Assembly: GCA_922989275.2 (NCBI GenBank)
Contig: OV277861.1
Span: forward strand, 27,682,479-27,746,478
DNA from: Gari tellinella
Lineage: Eukaryota; Mollusca; Bivalvia; Cardiida; Psammobiidae
DNA length: 64,000 nt
Direction of reading: 5' to 3'
Below, piece after piece: positions 43,197-53,854 of the stretch. Position 1 is the first letter of the stretch; each line of letters opens with the position of its first letter. The position numbers were made by a program, and so were the translations under genes. The notes beneath the pieces are model-generated. The model was not told the origin of the DNA. It saw only the letters and a list, made by a program, of their open reading frames with translations, and searched no databases.

Positions 43197-44395
43197 CCTG
43201 GCACGAAGTGATCGCCCTGTGTCCGTCGTCATCCGTCCGTCCGTCCGTCCGTCGTCAAACTCTTTCTTTAAAGATCTTCTTCTTGGAAACCACTGAGCCA
43301 ATTTCTTCAAAACTTCATAGGATTGTTCCTTGTAGGGTACTCTCTCAGATTTCTTCAAATATAGGTCATCCAATTGAAATTGTGGTTGCCATGGCAACCA
43401 TTTGAAAAAACTTTAAAAATCTTTTTGTCAAAAACTACAGGTCCGAATTGAAAATAATTTTACTCAAATGTGCCATTGGTGACCCTCTATCAGATTTCTT
43501 AAAATAATTTTCCTATCTTAAAAAACATGGCCGCTAGTGGGTGGGGCAGATTTTCCTTATATGGCTATATAGTGAAAACTTTAAAAATCTTCTTGTCTGA
43601 AACAGCTGGTCCGATTTGAAAGTAATTTCACACAAATGATCCATGGGTGACCCTCTACCAGATTTCTTAAAATAATTTTGATATCTAAAAAACCATGGCC
43701 GCAAGTGGGTGGGGCACATTTTCCTTATGTTACTGTATAGTAAAGAATTTAAAAATCTTCTTCTGTGAAACTACTGGTCCAAATTGAAAATAATTTCACA
43801 TGAATGTGCCATTGGTGACCCTCTATCAGATTCCTTAAAATAATTTTCCTATTTTAAAAAAACATGGCCGCTAGTGGGTGTGGCAGATTTTCCTTATATG
43901 GCTATATAGTGAAAACTTTAAAAATCTTCTTGTCTGAAACAGCCGGTCCGATTTGAAAGTAATTTCACACAAATGATCAATGGGTGACCCTCTACCAGAT
44001 TTCTTAAAATAATTTTGATATCTAAAAAAACATGGCCGCAAGTGGGTGGGGGCACATTTTCCTTATGTTACTGTATAGTAAAAACTTTAAAAATCTTCAT
44101 CTGTGAAACTACTGGTCCAAATTGAAAATAATTTTACACATATGATCCATTTATGATTCTCTAACAGATTTCTTAAAATCATTTTGTTATCTATAAAATC
44201 ATGGCTGCCAGTGGGTAGTGCAAGTTTTCCTTATATTTCTGTATAGAAAATCTTTAAAAAAAAATTCTCTGAAACTGTTGGTCTGATTTAAGAACATATT
44301 TACTCAAATAATGATTCTACCATTACTGGTTCATTACCATGACCGTAACCATGGGTACCAGGTGAGCGATTTAGGGCCGCATGCGGCTCTTGTTT
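43197..44395 (+). mobile_element. Tandem-array element with GCTCACCTG termini, ~168 bp units
   Basis: Starts TTAGCTCACCTGGCACGAAG with CGTCCGTCCGTCCGTCCGTC; ends ACCAGGTGAGCGATTTAGGG then GCATGCGGCTCTTGTTT. The ends form a short inverted repeat (GCTCACCTGG). Five units begin CATGGCCGCTAGTGGGTGG near 43526, 43695, 43863, 44032 and 44201. It is inserted in the short repeats of 42809-44490. Non-coding, though small frames run through it. Confidence 0.75.
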
Positions 44396-44489
44396 AATAG
44401 AAAATATTTATGTTATCAGGATCTGGATCTAAACTATTATTGGGGTCTTTGCAACAATTGCCGGCTCGTGTCTGTTATATACAATCTAC

Positions 44490-44580
44490 CATCAAATACA
44501 TGCCAGTAAAAGAGGTGTAAAAACCTAATTGCTATATAAACATACGGTCGGCCTTGTGACTATAGGTCTACTATACAAAT
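44490..44580 (-). repeat. Outer right segment of the large inverted repeat, touching block B
   Basis: The complement reads TTTGTATAGTAGACCTATAG, TCACAAGGCCGACC and TATATAGCAATTAGGTTT, as at 35701-35790. The last bases, TACAAAT, are shared with the first bases of block B. Confidence 0.7.
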
Positions 44581-45830
44581 TGGTTTTAAACAGACATTTT
44601 AAGACCTCATTTGAAAATGAAAAGTAATTAGAAATGATTGATTTTCAAAGGTTCAGACGCAGTATTGTATCATTTAGGCTTCTTCACATAAACGTATGAT
44701 AGGAAAAGTAATGAACTCACCTTGAGAAATGCGTTACTGTGTTTATTGTGATAATGTTTAAGAAAACTAAGTTCATTTTATGTATCGTCCTTGATATGAA
44801 CAGTTTAGAACTAGATAATTATAAAAGGAAAAGGTTTGGGGAGTATTCCTTAATCCATAAATTTAACATTTATACTGCTCTTTTCTAATATTTCGTCCTC
44901 TAAGGTCGAAATATTAGAAAAGAGCAGTATATATAATAATAAAAAAATAATTCCCTTTCTGGAATATTGAAAAACATTATATTAAATTTAATATTTTGAT
45001 ATCCTCTACAAACAAGACAATTATACAATACTTAGCTATGTTCATTTATTGTGCCATGGAATTTCATGATTTCATTTCGTACATAATGTCAAAATAGATA
45101 ATATATTGGTTCGAAGATATTATATGTCCGTTCTACTTTATAGGTGAAGATGTATACTTTACCAACAATGTGGCAATATAAGTATGCACAGTGTCTACTG
45201 CAAACCGATAAAATATTTCTGATGTATTGTTTACTATTGTTTTGTACATGTATTGTTTTGTTGATTAATCCCGTCACTACCAAGGCAAATTTTGCATGCG
45301 CAATATTTCGCTTACTTCACTTTTAAACTTCAGAGATTTTCCTTATTCTTGCAAAAATAGTGAATGAGTGTCAAGCAATTTAGACCCAGAAGAGTAGCAA
45401 GGTTGCTCGGCGTTCCGTCCGGATCCATGCCGTTTGCATATAGCACTACATTTGGAGGTAGTAAGTGAAGGGGTTTAATGTTTTTCATGTTTATCTACTC
45501 TTGTTGTTTAGAAAGTATAGTTTAACACTAGCAGTGGTATGAATTCAATATCAAAACATGAATGTAGTGAATATTGATTGGAAAAATATAAGGAGAAATA
45601 TTACGTCACATAAGTATATTTATATTATGTGAAGAACGTTTGTTGCAAACTTCTATATAACTGCAATAGATATGTTAGTAACTCATTATGTATATATATG
45701 CATATACATGTATGGGCCGGAATCCTACAATGTTGAATAAACTAGTAAGAAGCAGGAAGTATTTCCCATTAGATCATTACAAGTACATGGTAGCTGGGAA
45801 ATAAATTTCAATGAAGACTATAAAACAGCC
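44574..45830. other. Block B left part, no gene
   Basis: Counterpart of 12934-14156. Contains the B-only hairpin (44871-44895 paired with 44907-44931) and the decayed palindrome at about 45371-45441. Confidence 0.5.
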
Positions 45831-46779
45831 TTAAGGTAGCGTTTTACGAAATGATTGGTAAAATAGTCGTTTTATACTTTTTTACAAATCCTGATAGATA
45901 AAGGTATTTTCTACAAGTTACCAAATTCTCTCTTGCTTAAACAAACGCTTTCTCGGTCATTTTATCGGTAGATCACGCGTCTGAATCCCAGTTGGGTGCC
46001 TCAATTGCGTAGATTACGTGACTAGACAGGTGGTTTATTCCGAAGCTGTAAGATGTGATTTACGACTTTTACAGTATTAAAATCATTACTTTTATATGAT
46101 TGGCTTTGTTAATTTGGGGCGGAGTTTAACTAAATGGTTGCTCATAAGCTGGGCCATGTGTAATTGTTGAAAAAGAAGGTCTAAGTTGAATACCGGGCGG
46201 TCACGAGAGCCTAATTGACACATTAGTCAGTTAATTGGAGTTTCCGCCATTACATAATTTGAAGCAAACGGTATTTTTGAACACCCGTAACCGTCGCAGT
46301 TGGGGTTCGATTTTCGTGCGATTTAAAGCAGATGAAAGGGTATTATCTCCCCGAGGGAACAGTTTCTCAGAAATTGTATAAATAGCTCCAATGGTCCGTT
46401 ATAAAGCATTACGTAATAGTAGTCGACTTTAAACCGTAAAAAAAACTTTGATGTTACATAACAAAGGTTTGAAGCGGTTTTTTAAAAATCTGAGACATGG
46501 ATCCCTAGATATGTTTATAAAGAGTATTTTGGGCAACTTTTATAATATTACAAATAAAGATGCATTTGATATCATTGTTTGAATATTTTTTTTAAATGTT
46601 CTTATAAAATCGTAAAAAATTAAAATATTTTTTGTAAATTGGCATATTCTGATTGGATGTGTACCATTTTCACCCGTCAGCTATAAAATTGGGGGGGGAG
46701 GGGGGGGGGGGGAATCATCAATCACGACAATCAATTAGAAAAATCCGCTTGCAGTATCGATTGTAAACATCTACCTTAA
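45831..46779. mobile_element. TTAA-flanked inverted-repeat element, block B
   Basis: Counterpart of 14157-15084, 949 bp. The right terminal repeat has one more change (GTAAACATCTACC), and a long G-rich run replaces a shorter one near 46690. Confidence 0.65.
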
Positions 46780-48129
46780 GAGGCAATGTTATGGGAAATT
46801 GCTTGAATTATTTCAGATGAAACTAAATAAAAGTGGATGGGACACGTTTCAAAAAACTAATAACTATAATCAAACAAGGCTATAGCTCATCTGCATAGCC
46901 TTTTAAAACAAAACAATATTCCCGTACTATCTGACTGTTTCAGCACGGTGCAGGCTGGAACGTTAACTGATTATGCTCAGCGTGTGCTGCACTATGATGC
47001 AAACTGGTTTGACGAACGCTATTGCTTAGCGTCAGTGTGGCTGATAATGAACTGTATCACCAGCGCTATTCTCAAGAAGACTGCTGGGCGTTGTTGAACC
47101 GTATGTTGAGAGCTATTCACGAACAGATTGCTCAGCGTTGTCTCTGCTAAACTACAAAACCTTGGTTCGACTACAGTTTTGAAACATCAATGTTCCAGCT
47201 TGTCATGGAACCTCTATGATGTATCGTCGATCTGTAGCAAACCGTCACTCTTCAATAATGACTGTTTTCAGTCCCATACAAATCGCAAAGATCTGAAGTG
47301 ACATACTAACGAGCTATTATCAAACGTAAGTTATTATGTTAATAGCTTGTGAAGAGAGTTATCTTGTGAAAGAATATGCAATCGGTAGTGTTTCAAATCC
47401 CTCCAGTTTATATTCGCTGACCGTCTAACATTCTGAACGGTTCTTTCAATATACATAAATTAGACTAAAAGTAGATTATTCCTAATAATTAAAAAATGAA
47501 CTTTTACTTTTGCACCAGACAGTTATAAAACTTTGGTTATGTTTAAAATGTCCAGTATAGAAAATAATGGTTATAAAGGCTTATATGAGAGATATTACGC
47601 AAAATTCAGTGTTTGGTATACAAGGGGTATATAATTACATTAGGCAAAGAAGAAAAGCGTACGATATGCGTTATCTTCGCATTGTCTCTATATAAACTAA
47701 CTGCAATAGTCACATACATTTTAGAGGCTTTAATCTCTACATGAAGATTATTTCTGACATTGTATCAGCTGAGCTGTATGGTATCTATCTAATTAAAGTA
47801 ACTGTTTCCCTTGAAATTGCATTGTTTGGTTTCAATCCCAGATATATCAATTCTTTGAAAACCTCAATTAATTAAATTCTGCACATCCATCTACAGCACT
47901 TCCTCAACCAATCATTCCGCTGAATATATATACATATATTTTAAATATTTATTTTTTTAAGTTGTAAGAGACATTGGGGAATATCTTACTTACAAGTTAC
48001 CATCTCTGTAATACATTACTTTCCATTTAGTAACTTTAATGCTGACACATGTACATTAAGTCTAAATGTAGATCATAGAATGATAAATAAGTTTGTGCAA
48101 AGAAACTTATTCCGAAGGTTTTGTTAAAT
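46780..48129. other. Block B counterpart of 15085-16433
   Basis: The possible decayed coding stretch at 46950-47300 has additional stops here (CTCTGCTAAACTAC instead of CTCTGCTACACTAC), which argues against a live gene. Confidence 0.35.
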
Positions 48130-48491
48130 TACAGGGTTCCCTCTCTACAACGATACCCTATCGGAGACACAGAGAGTGTGTGTTGTTCCGTGGGAGTCGT
48201 TATATGGAGGGAAAATTAAGACTTGGCTTACATTTGCAAACAGCTTGAATCCAGATCAGACGCCGCGTTACGCGGGGTTTGATCTGGATTCAAGCTGGTT
48301 GCCACTCGTCATTATATGTATTCTATCAAAATGCTCACTTATATGTGTCTTGGATAAAACAGCACACAACAAATGTAAGCAAGCAATATTAGCCCATGGG
48401 CATTTATGTCTTGTTTTGAGGAACAGTAGAAATGGTTGCTGTCAGGAGGTAGTCGTTGTTAGGAGGACCGTTGAAGGCAGGGATCAATGTA
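48130..48491 (-). mobile_element. MITE-like element, TACAG/CTCTACAACG family, block B
   Basis: Counterpart of 16434-16804, 9 bp shorter after loss of an AAAAGGTTG stretch. Palindrome at about 48238-48298. Confidence 0.72.
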
Positions 48492-50080
48492 TCGTCAATA
48501 TTACCTTCTGCGCAAATATCGTGTACAATTTTGCAGTTTGATGGTAACGAAGTACCCAGATACAGATATTCAAATGATAAAAGAAGTAAATGTAAACTGT
48601 CAATAAATCTAAGAGAATATTGTACAAGAAGAGGCCAAAAAGATTGTATAACTTATCACACACAAACGGACGTAATAAAACTCATAACGGGACCACTTAC
48701 GGACTTTCACTATACGCGTATGTAATATTTCTACCCAGCGGATGTCAGTGCGAGCGTATGCGTTTTGCCACACAATCATACATTTGATTGTGTAGCCGCT
48801 TAAATCAATTCAAAAACTTTCCCATACTAGACTGCATCATATGTCTTGTTTCTTTACTGTTAAAATAGTTTTAACTGATAACAAATCCAATATCGTGATA
48901 AGTGTTATCGTTTCGTGTTGGCATACGAATGTTCTCGCTTTGACAGACGAACGCAGTTTATATCGTTTACTTTTGGTTTCAAAAAGTTACTTGTTTACCA
49001 TAAATACTCCTATGTTTACCATAGATATGGTATATAAAACGCAAGGATATTACATTAACTTTATGAGAAAAGTGTCTGTTTATTGGTACAAATTTCATAT
49101 TTACGAAAAGCACAAACATACAGCCTTCTTTATTCTTATATGAAAAGGGAGTATTTAGTTTGATCTGAGAAAGATTAATAGGGGTTGTCTTTCGTGTCTT
49201 GCGAAAATGGCAGACCGAAATGTCTCAAGCGACTTTGTATGTGGAGACATGACAGGAAGGGAGAATGGCAGTTTTTCGTACTTCATTCTCAGTGTTGTTA
49301 TACTTTCTGGTCCTTTGGAATTATTGATTTCAGCGCATTTACAGTTGGAAGTTGAATTCCGCTTAAGCCGGTGCTAGGGGGCGTGAGCACTGTTGCACAT
49401 TTCAGTATTGCTCATGAACAGACTCAATTAAACCGAGTCTGCAATTTTCAGTATTTGCTTTGTTTTCTGTGCTTTCAAAGGACCTCCTCTTATTCAGATT
49501 TACATTGCTGTTTGGGAAACGGTACTTAGTATGTACGTTTCATATTTATGTACTCTAAATGTTAATGAGTTTTGTTGTGCATGGCAAATATTACCATTTG
49601 TTAAGATAGAAAAAGAAAGAAAAGTCCTATTTTGGAGATGACACAGCTATGGGTCTCATGTACAGCATTTCATTTAGCTATACAATATTCCTTTAGAACC
49701 TTGTCCTTACCTTACAACTGTTATTTGCAGACAGTTTGGATCCTGAGCTGGTACTGTCTAACGTAGTGTCTGATCAGGAACCAAACCGTTTCTCACTCAT
49801 TTCATTGTTTCTAAGTCAAAAAGGCTTTAAATTTGAGAAATGAAAGCAGGCGACAATTGTTCAAGGCAAATGACGTCAGAAATGTAAAATAATCTATATA
49901 GTAAACTAAACTGAAACAATCCGTTCGATATTGACTACTCAGGCGTCAAAGACTGTAGTCAACAGCAAACTGTACGGTAGAATTGTCGATATGGGTGTCA
50001 AACGGTATTGAACTGACTAAGGCAACCACAAGGTTTAATATAGAAACAGTTACATATTGCGTTATATCCACATACATTAA
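48492..50080. other. Block B intergenic DNA with two B-only segments
   Basis: 48892-49226 (335 bp) and 49276-49501 (226 bp) have no counterpart in block A. The second holds an inverted pair GGTCCTTTGGAA (49309) / TTCAAAGGACC (49474-49484) around GTGCTAGGGGGCGTGAGCAC and ACTCAATTAAACCGAGTC hairpins, so it is probably an inserted element. A 100-codon frame (48841-49143) crosses the first junction and is not recognised. Confidence 0.5.
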
Positions 50081-50451
50081 TACAGCGTTCCCTCTCTACA
50101 ACAGCCCTCTCATCAACGACTCCCTGCTTACAGCGACCCTTGTTGCAGTTCCCTAAATAGGACAATTATGTCTTACGATTTAAATACTACAATATCGTCT
50201 GCTTAAAATGTCGTCTGCTGTTTTTCTCAAAGTTCATATTGGATATTTGGCAGATAAAACCTTAGTGACGAGTGACGAGTGACAAACAGCTTGAGTCCAG
50301 ATCAGACCCCGCGTTACGCGGCGTCCATCTGATCTGGAGTCAAGCTATTTGCAAATGTAAACCAATTTTCCTCCTTATAACGACTCCCTCCGAACAACGA
50401 ACACAAATTTGTCTCCCATTTGGTGTCGTTGTAAAGAGGGCGCGCTGTGTA
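50081..50451 (+). mobile_element. MITE-like element, TACAG/CTCTACAACG family, block B
   Basis: Counterpart of 17834-18199. It has a 7 bp tandem duplication, GACGAGTGACGAGTGAC, next to the palindrome. Confidence 0.75.
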
Positions 50452-51959
50452 TCTATGATAACTGCAATTGGTTCGAGAATAAAGGCCATTTTAGTATGTA
50501 CGATTGTTTATTTGATTTGGCACTTCCTCACAATTCTGGTCATATTAGCCATACAGTTTCGATGCGTATTTGTTTGTTATGAATGTATGAGTGTATGGTG
50601 TGTATGCGCTGGTGCGTGGGTGAAGCAGTTTGATAGAGTCCCATTACTCTGCACTGTATCAGTTGGCAAAGTCTGCCTCCCCCCCTCCCCCGCCTACTAG
50701 GGAAGTGTATGTATATAGTTAACCCCTTCACTTTCAATGATGCCATTAAGCGCGTTTTCAAACTGTTTGGCACTTTGGGAGGGCCGCTGTAGGGAGGGAG
50801 CCCCGTATGTTCGAACAATGATATGAAAAGGCAAGCCTTAACCGCATTATAAAACATTGAAGACCAGACCACGTGATTGTAAAGCGTTTGCGCTGAGGCT
50901 GAGATCGTCGTTCTCAAAACTTTGTTTGGTAAGTTTGGATGAATCTACGCAAATGTGACCAATCAAAATCTTACAAACTATTTCAGACTCAACTCAAACG
51001 CCTTTTACAGCATTGACCAAGGCATAGATCAAAAGTTTCCACTACGTTGTTTAACAATGCTGACAGTGTAATATGCATAATTCAGTATAATTTATGCTTA
51101 TCTAGCTTCAGGAACATGTATGTATATCTAATAACGTATTTATAATCACATATCCATATTCATATTAACATATATTAGATAAATGAATGTGTTTTATTCA
51201 TTAATCAGTAAGGATATTTACATTTGATACTATATTAAAATAGATATTCCATGGAAATAGGTTTTATCTATCACCTTGTGAATGCTATAAAGGTTGAAAC
51301 ATTGCCAATTCTGTTTTATTACTATAACCCGTTGACTTGGCCTCAGTGAGATTGAATATGAAATTTGAAAACCGTTTGGGTTCTGTTTACCGTCTGATAA
51401 TTGTCCATTCAATCAATAATTTTAACATTTCTGAATTCAAAAAGACTAAGTAATCGGTTTTAGAAATACCACAAGACAACAACATTTCATACAGATAATA
51501 GCTTGACACTACGTATACGCGAGAATAAATCAAACAAAAATAACCTTGTCGTCCATAGCTAATCTAAAATTCAATTTGAAAGCATTTTATTGTGGAAAAA
51601 AGAATAAAAGTGTTAACCAGTTAGGATCCAGATGGAACGTTTGGTTACTCTGTTTGTCTTATCTTAATCGAAACTGTTTACAACGGATATCTCACATTTG
51701 TACGCAGAAAGCAGAGGGTCTAAATTCACTTGATGTGTCTACAATCACTTGCCTAAACCCTGAATTTGATAACAATCAGAATATACTACAAGATGTACTT
51801 CAAGAATATGACTTGACAGTGACAAGGTCTCGTCTCACCCGCCATGTACAAGCCGTTTAGGACTCTACAATGTATTAGTTTCAGATTCAGATTTGGTCGT
51901 TAATTAATTATTCTGTTAATTGATGAATAAACAACATAGTTTGCCCTTTACGACAGTAT
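50452..51959. other. Block B counterpart of 18200-19708
   Basis: Same fragments in the same order: the TTAACCCCTTCAC end, the GTAGGGAGGGAG fragment and the foldback half near 50940-51030. The C run near 50680 is shorter than in block A. No gene. Confidence 0.45.
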
Positions 51960-52636
51960 ATTTACATTCGCCCCATTTAGTTCCAATGAAACAAAATACT
52001 GTTCATTTCGTATAAACACCATTTCTCGATGGGCGGGACATGTTGATAAGTTTCGAAAAGGAGGCGGAACATATGCTGTTTTCACTCGCGAATTAATCAT
52101 TGGAACTTGGACAGCAAACATTTGGCGGATTTTTCAAAATTGTTCTTAACCGATCTATGCCTTCCTATAAGTCAAAAACATGATTCCCGACTAAAATTCT
52201 TCGTTATTAATGAGATAAATTGCAAGAAAATTGACATACCTTATAGACATAAGTCATCTGCGCTTACTTTCTGACTAAAAACCTTATAGATTTATCCTTC
52301 TTTAAAAATAACGTCACTTCCAAATGACGTCAAATCGGCATTTCGCGTCAAACTGTCAAAGTTGTTGACCTTAGAATGTAAAAAAAGGAACTTATTTTTT
52401 TGCTTTCGAATATACACAGCTTCAGTAAATTGGTCATTGCTGTTCCTCACAGGGTACACATTATTCGTGTAATCAACCTCTAATATTGATTAAACATACG
52501 TGAGTACTGACAAAATGTCAATATAATATTAAAAGTTGCAGCAAATACATGTATAATTTGCCGATAATTTTCTGTCGTTCATTTCGCTTGAACGCCGAAA
52601 AAATCAATTCATTTCTAAAATGAACCCCTTAGCGTC
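51960..52636 (+). repeat. Dispersed repeat R (long form), block B
   Basis: Counterpart of 19709-20385 with scattered substitutions; ends CGCCGAAAAAATCAATTC. Confidence 0.5.
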
Positions 52637-53854
52637 GCTGGGGGCAAGTTTCGTAAACGCACGATTAACTTACCCAGCAAAGCTAATAGGGGGATTATAC
52701 TGCCGTAAATGGGAAAATAAATGTCGTTTATTCCTTAAATATATTTATATTCATATGCTGCCTTGTCCATTTAATGTGCATTTTGACCATATCTGTTTTC
52801 ATGTATATGAATATATCATAAACCGTCCAAATATGTTTGATAGTGTAATCTCGATTTTACAGCCATTCGATCTTGAACATGGTATGAAAAGTATGAAAAG
52901 TACATGTATTATACTTACAACTTACAAATACAGGCTTTTACCTGGTAAAATTTCTCTCTGTGCTAAGAACGCTCATCAGAACAAAAAGTCAACCTGATAT
53001 CCATCATCAAAGTATATTTTAAACAATTAGTTCGCACTTGCTTTTATACATGATATTTATATTTAACAATACGCTGAACAGCTGGATGCTTTAGAGCGCT
53101 TTTGAGAATTTGATTCTTTGATTTTTTTATGTGTTTACGTTAAGAGTATTGAACTACCGGTATTTATGCTTCAATCGTTACTTAATATAAATCTAGACAG
53201 AAATGTTTTTTTCAGTTTCAACACTATGTCTAGATAACTGTCTTGACACTAAGCTGCATATAGTATTTGGAATTTCCCGACCGTTTAGTGAAGATTCACA
53301 AACCAACAAGTTTTGTTAGGACTATGCCAAGATAATACAAGTTAAGCAAAACGCTAGATCTGATTTCAAGCACCCGACAACCACATAACGCCAGATACAG
53401 TAGGGCCACAAGGTACGTTTACACCGCTCTTTGAGACATTTACTATGTGTAGAACTACTTTCGGCCGATACACATATAATTTAAACATGTCATAACGGAA
53501 TCTTACGTTCGAAGTTAAAGTCCAAGTAGAAAGTGCGAATGCATTATTTTGCGTTTTTAAGCTTTAGCGACTTTATCTCTAAGTTTGGTCAACAAATTCA
53601 ACCGTCGAATATAACTTGTATATCTATAAACGGAACGTCACTATGGCGTTTTTATTTCGGATTGTCAAGGGAGAGAAAAAGTACAGTTAAAATTACGTAG
53701 CGTTATCTCCTTTAAATCAACAAGCTTTAGTTAAAAAAAATTATTTGTAATGATTTTAAACAGGGGTTTCGAGATACCCTCCGGATAATCTGAGAGAGAA
53801 CCATTATAAATATGAATAAATAAGCATTCACAAATATATATTAGCCAATATCAT
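52637..53854. other. Block B counterpart of 20386-21601
   Basis: The 125-codon frame is kept (52620-52997) with one replacement. No recognisable domain; otherwise AT-rich 3' flank of SLC5 copy 4. Confidence 0.35.

Noticed and set aside
48841..49143. 100-codon frame in block B
   Set aside because: It crosses the edge of a B-only segment and has no recognisable similarity; block A lacks most of it.
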